NCBI GenBank assembly: GCA_029582165.1
Contig: CM055871.1
Coordinates: forward strand, 2,549,501-2,613,500
From: Portulaca oleracea
Taxonomy: Eukaryota; Streptophyta; Magnoliopsida; Caryophyllales; Portulacaceae
Direction: 5' to 3'
DNA: 64,000 bases
The translations under genes were made by a program, and so were the position numbers. The notes beneath the pieces were generated by a model that did not search any database, was not told the DNA's origin, and was given only the letters and a program-made list of their open reading frames with translations. Within the stretch, counting starts at the first letter, position 1; every line of letters begins with the position of its first letter. Positions 1 to 11,343 of this stretch are shown one piece after another.

Positions 1-284
1 GTGTTCATAACAGCTGCTAAAGACTCAACATAATCATTTGAAAAATGAGAAAAATCAGTTTTAGAAAAAAGAGGATGAACAACTGTAGTTTGAAGACTTT
101 GAGAAGAAGTTGAGGTAGGGTTTTCCCTAGTATAATCTTGAAGCCAAGAGGGGGTTTTCCTGATTCTTAAAGATCTTCTTAGAGGAATTTGTTCTTGAAC
201 GTCTTCATCATGGTCTGTGGAGGCAGGCTCAGACAATGCCTGTTCAGAAGCTATGGGAGCAGGATGTATTTGGTCAAGATGTTA

Positions 285-879
285 TGTAGGGATGGTATCA
301 ATGTCATCTTGCTCTTGAAGAGACATATGAGTATCATGTTTTTCAACAGGATGATCAATGTAATCAATATGGTTAGGTTTAGAAAAAATTTCAGAATCAT
401 ATTTTGTAATGTCAGCATCCTGTTTGAAAGGAAAGGAATTTTCTTGAAAAATGACATCTCTGGAGTGAAATACTTTTCTGGTTTGAAGATCATAAAGTTT
501 GTACCCTTTGTAACCAAAGGTATAGCCTAGTAAAATGCATTTCACAGCTCTAGGTTCAAATTTGTCATGTCTTTTCAGGTTAGTAGCAAAACAAAGAGAT
601 CCAATTGTCCTTAGAGTTTGAAGATCAGGTTTAACCCCATGAAGTATTTCATATGGACTCTTCCAGTTTAATTTGGCCATAGGTAACATGTTAATTATGT
701 GAGTAGATGCAAGAATACATTCCCCCCAAAATCTTTTAGGAAGGGCAGCATGAAATCTTAAAGCTCGAGAAGTGTCAAGCAAGTGCCTATGCTTCCTCTC
801 AACTATACCATTTTGTTGAGGGGTATAAGGGATGGATTTTTGATGAACTATACCTAAGTTAGAAAAAAGTTGAAGGCAG
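285..879 (-). pseudogene. Copia integrase, C-terminal part
   Basis: This is the continuation of the integrase across the solo-LTR insertion. It has the YTPQQNGIVERKH motif holding the catalytic Glu, followed by the conserved Copia integrase C-terminus (SPYEILHGVKPD, LGYTFGYKGYKLYD). A TAA codon at 282-284 interrupts the frame, which then stays open to the window edge. Confidence 0.88.
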
Positions 880-884
880 GTATT

Positions 885-3800
885 TGTAACGACCCGCCCC
901 AAACCCGTATTAATTAAAGCCGTAATCACGGTGTTTATCTAAATTACGCTGTTAAATTTTCTTTCTTTTACGTTAATATGGTTATTTCTGTTATTATTAT
1001 TTATTTTTATGCGCGACAGGTCTCGAGCTAGGCGATGGTTAAACGGGTTGATTTTATGTTATCTCGAATTTAAAGTTATGATTATTATTACGAGTTTATG
1101 AATACTTTTACGATAAGTTTTATAATTTATTTTATCATTCTCAATTTTACGCTTGTAACCGAGGAAGGTTATATTATTCTCAATTCCGTTTCTTTTACGA
1201 TTTATACTACTCTATCCTCCTAAGTACATTTTATGGCCCGAATTATTTTATTAGTATGTTTTATCAGTTTAATTTATGTGATGTTAATTTTTAGTCTTCC
1301 ACCCAATTTTATTCCAAGGAAATTTTATTTAGTTATATACTAAATTATATTTTCAAGGTTTATGTTATTTATTTATTTGGGTTGATTACCAATTATTTTA
1401 CCTAGCTAATTTCTTTTATCAATAGTTTAAGTTAAGTGTTAATTAGATGGTAAGTTATTAGGAAGGGTTTTATTAAGGGGGGTTAAAGGGGGTTTGAGTT
1501 CATTTGGCAAAATCAGAATTTTTATCACAACTTTCTCTCACACTCACCCCTCTCCCTCTTCTTCCTCCCACTACTGCCCACCGCCAGCCACTGCCCTCTG
1601 CCGCCTTTCCGGCGACCTCGCCGCGCCACTGGTCTGACCACCGCCACCACCTTCTTCCCTTTACTTGTTCAATCTCTCACCTCAAATTCAAGTGGTATAA
1701 TCTCAAACCCTAACCTAATTCTCTTGTTTATAATCTGAATTTCTACTTCAAATTTAGGTTCTCTTGATGTTGTTCATCTTCTTTATGTTTATTAAGCATG
1801 AATTTAAGTTGGGGTTAAGTTAGGGTTTAAGTTTTAAGTGTATGCATGTATATTTCTAAGTGTTTGTGAGGTTTTATGGTTGAATTCATGGTGGATGATG
1901 AATATATGTTAATGCATGTGAATTTCTTGAGAGATTCTTAGTATATAAGGGCTGAGTTTATGTTTTAAGATTATGAATTAAGTGTTATTATGTTTAATTT
2001 GGGTGAATTAGTGAGGTTTTGGTGCAAGAGTTCAAGAATATGTCTTTTATGTTAAGTTTAGGTTTAATCCATGGATGCATGTGGTTTTTAAGGTCTAAGA
2101 TGAGTTAATTATCAAGGTTTATATTCTGGAAATATGGTGGATTAAGGTTATATGGGATTTGATTGTGTTTTAATATGATTAAGGGTGAAAAATCAAGCTA
2201 AAAACCGGAAAATTCGGTAGATAAGGTTTCTGTTTCGGTTCTGGAAATTTACAGTGGTATAAAAGTGGGGTTTTTGCCCAGATTTCTACTCCATATGATA
2301 GCCCAAAGTGTTAGCTAACTATAGGCTTTGGAATTTCTAAATTCCGACATGTATAGCCCGAGTTAAGACCAAAACCGTGAAGGTATAATTTTATATACGA
2401 ATTCTGAGTCAGTATATTGAGGGCTGTTTTTCGTGCCTTTGGAGACCTCTTTAGTTTTTATGGTGAACATGAAAGTTTTAGGCCACGTTGCAAGCTTTCT
2501 GGAAAGGTATGATTCGTAGTCATACGATATCGGGAGTATGAGTTACGAGCCCGGGAAGCAGGGCTGTCCGAAACAAGTTTCTGCCCAGAATTTTTATTGC
2601 CTTTTTAGCCTAAAATTTGTAAATTGGGTCTTTTATGGAGTTCTTATAAGTTTGTAGCCTTTGTGGTGTTGTCAAGATAGTTGGGATGAGTTTTCTAAGC
2701 TAATTTAAGTTAGGTTGATGTTGAGGATTATCTCCTAAAGGATTATAGGTAAATTAGCAAACCATGGGTTAATTCGGTGAAGTTTTAAGGCCCAATTAGG
2801 TATTGTTGATGACTAAGGGTTACACTTGAGTTCTTAGCAAGTTTATGTTCTCCTCTATGTCTAAGTAACCATAAGCTCGTCCTTTCTTCATATCCAATTC
2901 ACCGCTCATCGATTCACAAATAGTTTCTAAAAATCCATAAACATGATATTGTTCTAAGTCCGTCATTGCGACATTCTTCATGTTTTCATTAATCAAGTAC
3001 CTTCTTTCTAATAAGCTTTCAAGTACTCTAATTCTATGTTCCTTCAAGCCAACGGTTGAGAATGCCTCTTAAGTCATGAACCTTCTCTAATCCTATTCAA
3101 TCTTCACCATGAGTTCCACTCTAAGTTTTTAAGCCGTTTATAATTTACTCATGCACTGCTTCTGTCCGGGCCATTTTTCGGGCCCTTCCTTTCATTTCTA
3201 GCCTTTGGGCCAATTGACAAAATTGTCAGGCATGATTTTCCCTTTCCGAAAAGTACTCGTTTGCAAAAATCCGAGTTTTCTAGCCCAAGTTATCGCCGAA
3301 ACAGCGAATTACTAAAATCTGAAATTTTATTTCCTTTCTTACCTTTTATGAGACAAGTTTAAGTATTTAATTCTATTTTATATGATTACACGAACCTCAC
3401 CGATTTCTCTACGCTTTTATTACAAATTCCTTATAGTCTCCAAGTCGCCCACGTCATCTCAAGCTCGAGGCTCGTCGCTAAAGCTTTCATCTAACCAAGG
3501 TACGCGAATTGTCCAACTTTTCGCTCCTTTATGTTTACGGTTTATGCTAAATGTTTACGGTTTATGCTAAAGGTTTACGGTTTATGCTAAAGGTTTACGG
3601 TTTATGCTAAATGTTTACGGTTTATGCTAATTTATGCTTTTATGATTATTCATGGTTTTAAGTGGTCCCATTTTATGGATTCTATGTTTTATGTTCTAGC
3701 TAGTTACGAGAAGTGCTAGCCTTTTAGATGCTCCTGATCAGAGTGTCCTAGACCTGGCCAGTGTCGACTGCATAGCAGTCACCCATTCCAAACTTAGATC

Positions 3801-4459
3801 GGTTTGGGCATGCGCGTGTGTGAGATGCATTGCATCGATCGTAAGGGACCCAAAACTCTTAAATTTATGTATCTACTTCTAAGTTCATGTGACATGTTCT
3901 TTCTTTATGAACTCAAGTTACTTTTACTCATGTATGAGTTTATGTTCATGTCATTTCAAGTTAATGTTTCATCTCCCCTTTCCCGTTTTCAAAATGAATT
4001 TAAATGCCGGCACTAAAACCGTTTTCGAACGGTTTGACGTGTTGAGGTTTACGATCGAGTGTTTCCCCACTCACTTTTGCGATGTTTTATGGTTTTGTTT
4101 TTAGGAGGCTCGAGCTCCCAAGGAAAAGACAAGTCGGTTCCAAAGTAATTCAGGGCTGTCAAGGTAGTTCTCTAAGGAAATCATCGGTTAACAAGGGCGA
4201 GCAGGTTTTTTGGAAGTCGTTTAGTTGTTAAGCTATGTTTAAGTTTATGTAGGTTATCCAAAGGTTGTATAAGTTTTATTTATGAAGGTTTTTAAGCTAG
4301 TAAGTTATCTTGTGGTTTTGGAAGTTTCTTTAGTGTTGTTGCCTTGTCTCTTTTGGGAGACGGCGGTAATGCCTCGACCTAAGGTGTTTCGCTGCGCTAA
4401 TCACAGGTTTGGGATTCTAAGTACAGTCTTAATCTTGTGATTAAGGTTGGGGCGTTACG
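885..4459. mobile_element. Solo LTR-like insertion (3575 bp) with 5-bp TSD
   Basis: The insertion splits the Copia integrase codons exactly. It is flanked by GTATT at 880-884 and 4460-4464. It begins TGTAACG and ends CGTTACG, a short inverted repeat like the TGTAAC...GTTACA termini of many plant Gypsy LTRs, with the final CA changed to CG. No gag or pol homology was found inside, so a solo LTR left by recombination is the best reading. It contains a GC-rich proline-coding-like stretch (1540-1640) and a 5 x 20-bp tandem repeat. The alternative is a large non-autonomous element of another class. Confidence 0.72.
3531..3630 (+). repeat. Tandem repeat, five copies of 20 bp
   Basis: Five head-to-tail copies of a 20-bp unit (ATGTTTACGGTTTATGCTAA) differ only at the second base of the unit, which is T or G. 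It lies inside the solo-LTR-like insertion. Confidence 0.95.
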
Positions 4460-4464
4460 GTATT

Positions 4465-4863
4465 GTTGATGAATTCAGTGCCATTGTCAGATCTAACAGT
4501 GACTATATCAACCTTATACTGAGTTCTAACCATATTAAAAAATTTTTGAATGATGCTGCTGACTTTGGACTTATCAGACAGTGGATGAGTCCAAGTATTT
4601 CTTTAGTAATCATCCACAAGAGTCAAGAAGTAAGTGGAACCATCTATATTTGGAATTTTGTATGGACCCCAAAGATCTAAATGCTCAAGCTGAAAGATTC
4701 TACTAGTGTTTATAGAGTTTCTTTGAAAAGGTAACCTGTGTGCTTTAGCTAAAATACAAGTTTCACAAAAGAAGTTTGTACTAGATAAGTCTTTACAATC
4801 AGGAATGTGCACCATTTTAGACATAGAAGTATGACCTAGCCTGTTATGTAAAGTATGCAACAA
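4465..4863 (-). pseudogene. Copia GAG-pre-integrase and integrase, N-terminal part
   Basis: The frame carries the HHCC zinc-binding module (H-N-R-L-G-H, then C-E-T-C) and the first integrase catalytic Asp in the HLDLWGPY motif. After a short unconserved stretch the second catalytic Asp appears in VRSDNGTEF near 4470-4490. The reading then runs into the 3.6-kb insertion at 4459. The continuation is at 879 and below. Confidence 0.88.
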
Positions 4864-4989
4864 AGATTTATTGGTAGCAGAAAAACCAGAAAAGCTCGAT
4901 GAAGAAGTATGATCAACTTGATGAATATGCTTGCCATCATAATCTTGAATAGACCATCATCAGAAGAGACCTCAGCTATGATCTTCTTA

Positions 4990-5275
4990 CTTGAAAGATC
5001 CTAAAAGAAGCAATAGTCAGAATAAAAATGCAAGGATAATTGTTGCCCTTTTAGTAACTTCAAAACAGACAAAAGGTTATACTTAAATCCAGGAACAAAT
5101 AGGACTCTTTTTAATCTCAGTTCTTTACTTAAGTTGATATCACCAACTTTAGTGACTAATTTTAAAGTGTCATCTGGTAGGATGACACGAATTGGTTTAG
5201 ACAAAGTCTGAACATTATGTAAAATAGATAGATCAAAGGTCATATGATCACTGGCTCCAGTGTCAAATGACCCAG
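4990..5275 (-). pseudogene. Copia protease domain, frameshifted
   Basis: Just downstream of gag the minus strand carries the aspartic protease signature D-T-G-A-S-D-H-M at about 5240-5262, followed by the conserved RVLFVPGFKYNLLSV block. A single extra base immediately before the catalytic Asp puts the preceding WVI out of frame. The active-site residues are preserved, but the polyprotein could not be read through. Confidence 0.85.
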
Positions 5276-5373
5276 GGACTTACTTTTCCCTTAACTTTAG
5301 TATTCATATGAAGGATATTACCTGCAAATTGATCATTGCTAGAAAATTGTGCAAAGGTCTTACTAGCTGGAGT

Positions 5374-6480
5374 TTATCCTTGATTGATCTTGGAAACTTC
5401 TTGTGCAAGTGCATGCATGAAGTTGCTGTCAAACTTAGTGAAGGTGCTCAAATCTTTACTTGTTTCACAGCTGTCAAATGGAGTTTCTTGATTTTCTTCA
5501 ATCATCTGAGCATTTGCAGCTAATTTGGGATCTTTCTGCTTGCCTTCTCGTGGCCCTTTGTACGAATTAGGGTATCCAACTAGCAAGAAACACTGATCCT
5601 CAGTATGACCAGTTTTCTTGCAATGGTTGCAAAAACGTTTCCCTTTGTTCTTGCTATCCCTGCTATTTCTGTTCCCATTCTTTGCCAAGAATCTTGAATT
5701 AGAATCACTATCTTGGTTTCTCCTTGCAACAGCAGCAAAGTCATTAGTATGATTGATGCTGGATGTAACCTGCTTCTGCCTCTCAATTCTCTGAATAAGG
5801 CTATAGGCCTTATTAACAGTGGGTAAAGGTTCTGTCATCAAGATTTGCCCCCTCATATTATCATATTGATCATTCAGGTGTAAAAGAAACTGCATGAGTT
5901 TCTTTTTTTGATCAATATCATAGGAACGCTTAATGGATGGACAGGTTTTGACACAGGTACAATTGGGAACCTCTGAAATGTCAGTTAATTCATCCCAGAG
6001 TTTCTTTAATTTTGTGAAATATACTGCAACAGAATCATCATTCTGGTACAGCTCATTGATTTCCTTCTCTAGGTGGAACATTAGAGGGCCACTAGACTGT
6101 CCAAATCTCTCAGTTAAGTCTTTCCAAAGACTTTGTGCTGAATCTACATATATGAATGCATCTGACAAATCAGTAGTCATAGAATTTAGAATCCAACTTA
6201 CAACCATTGAATCACACTTGATCCACTGCTGAAAGTTAGGTGAATTCTCAGCAAGCTTGATGCATTTTCCATCGATAAACCTAGTCTTGACTTTGATCTT
6301 GAGAGCCATCTTTACTGCCTTGCTCCATTTCTGGAAATTCAAGCCATTAAGCTTCAGGTTGGTTAATGGAATCCCAGGATGGTCTGAGGGATGTAAAAAG
6401 AGGGGGTCGTTGTTGTATTCTTCATGAACTTGGCTAGATGACTCTCCTGTTGTTGATGAAGACATGACTGATTTGATCAA
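5374..6480 (-). CDS. Copia gag polyprotein (capsid/nucleocapsid)
   Basis: This open frame of 368 codons is the gag region of the reverse-strand Copia element. The N-terminal two thirds match the plant Copia gag core (LNGLNFQKWSKAV near the start, then the SLWKDLTERFGQ helix region and the LMQFLLHLNDQYD segment). A CCHC zinc knuckle, C-N-H-C-K-K-T-G-H-T-E-D-Q-C, near residue 285 would bind RNA in the particle. Gag ends at a stop before protease; translation beyond it continues in the same frame for a short way, so this stop may be a decay mutation rather than the natural end. Confidence 0.9.
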   Translation of the reverse strand: MIKSVMSSSTTGESSSQVHEEYNNDPLFLHPSDHPGIPLTNLKLNGLNFQKWSKAVKMALKIKVKTRFIDGKCIKLAENSPNFQQWIKCDSMVVSWILNSMTTDLSDAFIYVDSAQSLWKDLTERFGQSSGPLMFHLEKEINELYQNDDSVAVYFTKLKKLWDELTDISEVPNCTCVKTCPSIKRSYDIDQKKKLMQFLLHLNDQYDNMRGQILMTEPLPTVNKAYSLIQRIERQKQVTSSINHTNDFAAVARRNQDSDSNSRFLAKNGNRNSRDSKNKGKRFCNHCKKTGHTEDQCFLLVGYPNSYKGPREGKQKDPKLAANAQMIEENQETPFDSCETSKDLSTFTKFDSNFMHALAQEVSKINQG

Positions 6481-6535
6481 GGCAGAGAGGGAGATGATCA
6501 GATATGATCAATAAGGGGTAGAGATCGAGCACTTA

Positions 6536-6547
6536 GCTCTGATACCA
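6536..6547 (-). other. Primer binding site (initiator tRNA-Met)
   Basis: The minus strand reads TGGTATCAGAGC immediately after the LTR end. This is the standard plant Copia primer site complementary to initiator methionine tRNA. It fixes the inner LTR border and the element's orientation. Confidence 0.9.
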
Positions 6548-6784
6548 TGTGAATCAGAGAGATAAACAACAGGAGATTGTAAATTGTATTTAGAGGGAAA
6601 TTACCATGCTGAGAAAGGAGATATTGCAGGAGTATTTATACAAGACTAAGGGGACCTAAAACAGAAAGGAAAAAAAAAACAGAAAATCTAAAACCTAACA
6701 GAATCTTGATTCTTGGATCTTGACTCAGTGAGAACTCAATATCCAGCTTAGCTTCACAGAAAATTTCCATTACATTCGACAACA
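6548..6784 (-). repeat. 5' LTR of the Copia element
   Basis: This 237-bp segment begins TGTTG and ends CA on the minus strand. It lies directly against the primer binding site and has a TATAAATA promoter box on the minus strand near 6625-6650. The partner LTR is outside the window, so the outer boundary at 6784 is inferred from the TG...CA rule only. Confidence 0.7.
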
Positions 6785-7423
6785 AAAAGATTCTTTGGTC
6801 AAATATCATAAAAACGAGAATCCTAATCTACACAATCGACTTACCTGATAAAATGTCTTTCCGATCAAATGACGACGCACGATATTCGAGGTTGGGTGGC
6901 AATATTTGTGACGTTGATTCCGCAATTTGTGCGGACTTTTTAATGTTTGCCGATGGGAGGAGAGAAATCAAGCGTTATAGATATGAAGCATGTATCACAA
7001 ACACGGTTCAAGAGTGTTCATTTTTCCTTGTCTGACGTGACACCCCGTCTTATACTAAGTTAAAATGAGACGATCCTATACAAGATATATTGTTATATGA
7101 TATATGAAGTAATTTGGTGAAAATATGACGGTAATATGGTAATTTTAGCCCTAACCAGCTAAAAGTTAATTTGAAAAGTTATCCAAATAGTTTTTTGAAA
7201 ACAAACTTGCTAGAATTAAATAACTAATCCAAAAAGTTGTTTACCAAACACCCCATTATCTGTTTTGACTTGGTCAAAACAACTGATTATGCCAAAAAAA
7301 AAACTCATTTTCTCCCCAAAAAAACTGTTCTGCCAAACAAGGTTCTTATCTATTTATCTATTTCTATTTCTATTTCTATTACATATACTATTTAAAATAC
7401 CTCCACTTATCTATATTACTTTA
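6785..7423. other. Intergenic, no recognised feature
   Basis: This AT-rich spacer lies between the Copia LTR and the first MITE. Short open frames here show no recognisable protein similarity or coding character. Confidence 0.6.
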
Positions 7424-7425
7424 TA

Positions 7426-8230
7426 CTCCCTCCGTCCCAAATTATTTGTCCACTCATCCATTTTTGGATGTCCCAAAATTATGTCCACTTTTCTAAAATG
7501 GAAAGTGTTATTTTATTGAAATTACTAAAATACCCTTAGTTTGAAGTTCAAAAATAGGATAATTGGATTCTAATAATCCAATCCCTACTTTCACCAATTG
7601 AGCAATGGTGGTCCAAAAGAAAATAAAATTGGATTGTAGTAGTACCAAATCCACCTCCACATTCTTCTTATTTTTTTCATTCCTACACTATATTGTTTTT
7701 GTTTTTTTCGTTCCTGCCCCTAGAAAGTTAAAGAATTGTAGTTTCTAAAACATTTTTTAAATTATTTTTTTGAGACTCCGAATAATTATTATGATTTTTT
7801 AAAAATAATAAAAGTGAAAAAATCGTAAAAAATAGTAAAAAAATGAAAAAAATGAAAAAAATTTGGGAGAAACGCTGTAAATTCATTAAAAATCATTGTA
7901 AAGTGTTATACTAAGTTTTGAATCAAATGCAACACAAAATCTATGATTCTCTCTAAAATATTCCACTACAATCTAATTTTATTTTTTTTTGGACCACCAG
8001 AATACAAAGTGAAAGTACGGTCCACCGTTGTCCAATTGGTGAAAGTAGGGATTATTAGAATCCAATTTTCCTCAAAAATATTTAAATATGAGAGGGAAAA
8101 GTATAAATAGTAGTTTTGAATTTAAACTAACGGTATTATTAGTATTTTGTTGCTAATTAAGATTAGTTTGTTGATTTTCCTTAATATACGTGCTAAATCA
8201 AAGGGGACAAATAATTTAGGTTGGAGGGAG
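7426..8230. mobile_element. Long Stowaway/Mariner-type MITE
   Basis: The ends are CTCCCTCCGTCCCAAATTAT and its near complement ending TTGGAGGGAG. They are flanked by TA on both sides (7424-7425 and 8231-8232), the Mariner target duplication. The arms pair well beyond the ends: the segment near 7555-7625 is the reverse complement of about 7995-8075, making a long fold-back. At 805 bp it is longer than the usual 250-bp Stowaway and may carry unrelated internal filler. Confidence 0.82.
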
Positions 8231-8473
8231 TATATATTTAAAAATTTACATATTTCTACCTGGGTTGGCCTACCTACCAATACCTAGCAATTGCTTTCTC
8301 AACTACCTATCCTTACTTCTCTACTTTTACTCACCCTTGAAAAGTGTAAATTTTAATTGTAATATTTTGTAAAAAAAAATTGAAACTTCATTTAAATACT
8401 TTTCTATGCAAATCAAATAACATCCATTTTATTTTATTTGATCATTATATATATTAAAAGACTACATTTGAAA

Positions 8474-8771
8474 TAGAGCTGGCAAAATTTTGTCGGACCC
8501 GGATTATCCGAATTGTCCGACCCGAAAAAAACCGGGTCTGGATATAGATTTTCCGTCCGAATTTTTATATTGACCGAATTGACCGAATATTCGGACATAA
8601 AATTTCTCTTTTTTCTATTTTCCGAACCCAATTTTAGCTTCGTCCGAATTGTCCGACCCGGTTTGACCCTCAATAAAACCGGGTACGAACATGAATTTCT
8701 CGTCCGAATTTTAACATTGTCCGAATTTATCCAACCTGTATTTACCTGGACCCCGATCTTTGCCAGCGTTA
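8474..8771. mobile_element. hAT-type MITE with TCCGA-word interior
   Basis: The element begins TAGAGCTGGCAAA and ends TTTGCCAGCGTTA, an inverted terminal repeat. It is flanked by 8-bp direct repeats with one mismatch (ATTTGAAA at 8466-8473, ATGTGAAA at 8772-8779). An 8-bp duplication is the hAT signature. The interior is packed with TCCGAATT and TCCGACCC words on both strands. A sister copy is at 46474-46765. Confidence 0.88.
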
Positions 8772-8807
8772 ATGTGAAATTTATAAACATTAACTTACAA
8801 ACATCCT

Positions 8808-9107
8808 CTTAGTACGAACCAAATTAATAATAGATAAAGTAGCTGCAATGTCAGTTCATGTGACTCGTATCTTTGTCCCTCCCTATGCTCAAATTTTGTG
8901 GTGCTGAATGCATTGGAAATTAATTATGTCAAGTGGAGCCCTGTGAGGAATCCTCAAAAGGAGGATAATATTGTACGAAGCGAAATGCGTCCACAAGTAG
9001 AAAGCATAAACCAAGCGTGCAAATTCAATAACAAACACTACACTGACTGCCTCACGGACAACTCTCCATTTCCGATCAGAGCAAAGCAGAGAAAAAGAGT
9101 GACAACA
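8808..9107 (+). promoter_or_regulatory. Upstream region of MLP-1 (type I)
   Basis: The segment beginning ACGAACCAAATTAATAATAG is shared with the MLP-2 upstream region (from 13009), so it marks the left edge of the type I duplication unit. No good TATA box is visible where the type II genes have one; a weak CATAAACC lies about 100 bp before the start codon. Confidence 0.5.
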
Positions 9108-10880
9108 ATGGAGGGTCAAGTTTCGGCTGATTACGAAATGAAAGCGGAAGCAAACAAAGTATGGGATGTGTATAGGTCTGTCCAGCTTGCCAAGCTCGTC
9201 GAAAAAAACCTCCCTCTCGTTGACAAGATCGAGGTTATTCAAGGCGATGGAGGTCTTGGGTCTGTCTTCCACATCATCTTTGCTCCTGGTATTCTTCCTT
9301 TCTATCTCCTTGTTTGGTCCTTATATTTTGATATAATTATTTATAATGGTGATATATTTTGGAAAATAATTGTAGGGTGATAATGAAATTATTTTTGCTG
9401 TGATTGTTTACTATAGACATTCCGATCTATTTTTGATGGTACAAAGCATTAATTGTAAAATTTATTATTGATTAAAGTTATGTACTTTTGACTAAATTTG
9501 GATGATGAGGCTTGAAATCAGTGGCGGATCTAGATAGTTTTATCAGGGTCTCCTACTAATATAAACTAAGAGTCATATCGTCTAATTAGTTACTTCACAA
9601 ATCAAAATTATTTGATTTGTTTGAAATTAGTTGGTAAAAATAATAAGTTAGACCAAAAAAAATAAGAGACCTAAAAATACAAATAGTGACAAACTAGCTT
9701 AAAAAAGTTAATTTAAAAGGCAAATTCAAAAACAAATTTCTTAATATCTTATTAGAATTTAGTCTAAACTCAACTCTGGAACCAAACTTTAGTCTCGATT
9801 TCCATGAGTACAAGGCTATAATGAGAATGAAAAATATATGAGCAAATATTATAAAAGAATAGCAAAACAGCGAAACGGGAACAAAAAAAAAAAACCAGAC
9901 TAAAACAAAACATTACACCAAAGACAAAAATTGCATATATTTATCTAAAATTACCCAAGCTTACCTAAGTTTATATACCTTCCTTTATTAAATTTATCCA
10001 AATTTGCCCCTTACCCAAACTTACAAAACTTGCCAGAATTTTACTCAATACGTTAACTTACCTTCCCCACAAATTTTATCGACCCTTTGTTTGAATGATG
10101 GAGTTGTCGACAAACACAATAAAATTTATAGTTTAAACTGTCTAACAGTAGCTGTATTTTTTCTATGGAAAAATAGAAATTATGGGATCACTTCTAAATT
10201 AGAGAAGTGTGACATGATTTTTTGGGTCATTATATGTGATGTTCAATTATACTACTAGTACCAAATTCGACCTCTTTTAAAATTATTTTCTTAGATATTT
10301 TTTGAAGTTAGGAGTGTATATAGACACCCTTGACATGCATACAATGAAAACAAACCCAAGCACAGAAATCATCGTTTCCGCATTTTTTGTCGAAAAATAG
10401 CTTGGAATGTCCTTAATAAATGATTACAATAAAATAACATTACTCCTCAATTATTTATCAAAATATACGAATAATTACTATAAACTCATTTTAGTCATTT
10501 TTTTATTTCTCTTCGTGAGCACGCTTTTTGTACAGTCAATCAACAATGGCAAATCAAGAATGCTAATAATATTTGTTATAGGGACGCCCGGTATTACTGC
10601 ATACAAAGAGAGGATCACAAAAGTAGACGATGAGAATCGCATAAAGGAAGCGGAGGCCGTGGAAGGAGGATACCTGGATCTGGGATTCAGTCTGTATAGA
10701 ATCCGTTTCCAAGTGCTTGACAAGGAGGGAGATTCGGGGAATTGCATTGTTAGGTCTACTGTGGAGTACGCCCTCAAACAAGACGCTGATCCTCAAGTTT
10801 CTCAGGTTGTCTCTTCCAAACCAGTCGAAGAAATTGCCAGGATCGTCGAATCACACCTCCTACAACTACCTAGCAACTAG
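9108..10880 (+). CDS. MLP-1: NCS-like Bet v 1/PR-10 protein, intact
   Basis: Exons are 9108-9288 and 10582-10880, joined by a phase-1 GT-AG intron, giving 159 residues, the usual length for the family. Family markers seen are the glycine-rich loop GDGGLGSV (residues 46-53), the PG at the exon junction, the EGGYLDLGF strand (88-96) and a long C-terminal helix. Bet v 1 proteins are cytosolic hydrophobic-pocket proteins; the closest type is S-norcoclaurine synthase of alkaloid pathways. By alignment, three of the four catalytic residues of Thalictrum NCS are kept (Tyr68, Glu70, Lys82), but the position of Asp141 is Ile101, so true NCS activity is doubtful. The start is the ATG of the MEGQVSADYE block shared by the copies that keep exon 1. 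It is the best-preserved type I copy, and its intron is filled with transposon sequence. Confidence 0.9.
9519..10345 (-). mobile_element. hAT-like block in the MLP-1 intron (T-block family)
   Basis: It starts CAGTGGCGGATCTAG, a common hAT-like terminus. Its contents are the reverse complement of the T-block that alternates with upstream-region copies at 17.6-27.8 kb: the CTAGTTGGTCAC part, the GTAAGTTAATGT part and the TGTCC...GGACACCCC part all recur inverted here. The right end is not sharply defined. Confidence 0.6.
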
Positions 10881-11081
10881 GACTCTGGTCGCTGCAATGT
10901 GCTCCAATCTATTGTTGTCCCACAACCACAAAGAATGCAATGTTACCATTTTTACTTCAAGTGGACTACTATCCATTGATTTGGGATTGTAATATTTGGT
11001 ATTTCGAGCTCCGCAACTCTGTTTTCTTTCTTTTTTTTTTTATGGTGCTAAGCGATCCAACCCATTGGACCTCTATTTCAG

Positions 11082-11309
11082 GGTAATCCAATGGGCTTTG
11101 CGGATGGGGTAACGGAGTGCCCCCAATACATGGATCTTACCTTCCACATTACATTCCTAGCATTCTTCCGAGAAAGGAATGCTCCACCCAAGTATGGAAC
11201 TCGTGTGGAGGAGGTGGAAGAAGCAAGTACTTGTTGGCAGTTCCTTTACTTTTGTTGTAATAACAAAACATATTGTAATTTACATATTTATATGAGGGCT
11301 GCGAATTGA
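11082..11309 (+). other. Conserved open segment 'exon X' downstream of MLP-1
   Basis: A TTTCAG acceptor-like site precedes an open frame reading GNPMGFADGVTECPQYMDLT and on through FFRERNAPPKYGTR. Four type I units carry this segment at the same place, with the frame largely open. I do not recognise the protein. It may be an exon of an unrelated co-duplicated gene fragment, an alternative 3' exon, or noncoding sequence that happens to stay open. Confidence 0.45.
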
Positions 11310-11343
11310 AAGTTGAAACATTATAACACTGTTTTGGCTCCAT

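Larger units (their letters stand above)
1..6784 (-). mobile_element. Ty1/Copia retrotransposon, 5' part, defective
   Basis: Read on the minus strand, the order is LTR (6784-6548), primer binding site, gag, protease, GAG-pre-integrase, integrase, then the linker before reverse transcriptase. The RT and 3' LTR lie beyond position 1. The gag-protease-integrase order is diagnostic of Copia. The element is dead: there is a stop between gag and protease, a frameshift just before the protease active site, a stop near 282-284, and a 3.6-kb insertion inside the integrase (885-4459). The linker after the last stop still reads in frame to the window edge, with a conserved SLRIRKTPSWLQDY-like motif that normally precedes RT. 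Confidence 0.9.

Noticed and set aside
1504..1713. A proline-rich 69-codon frame as a gene
   Set aside because: It lies inside the solo-LTR-like insertion and resembles the GC-rich leader-like sequence often found in plant LTRs; there is no continuation.
2820..3047. A 75-codon minus-strand frame (MKEHRIRVLESLLERRYLI...) as a real gene
   Set aside because: It lies wholly within the solo-LTR-like insertion, has no recognisable domain, and no neighbouring exons or splice sites support it.
6853..7035. A 60-codon + strand frame after the Copia LTR as a gene
   Set aside because: There is no domain, no conserved neighbour and no second exon; its length is within chance expectation.
8513..8812. Open frames on both strands in the TCCGA-rich segment as proteins
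   Set aside because: They result from the repeated words of a hAT MITE; the frames are mirror images of each other and end at the element borders.
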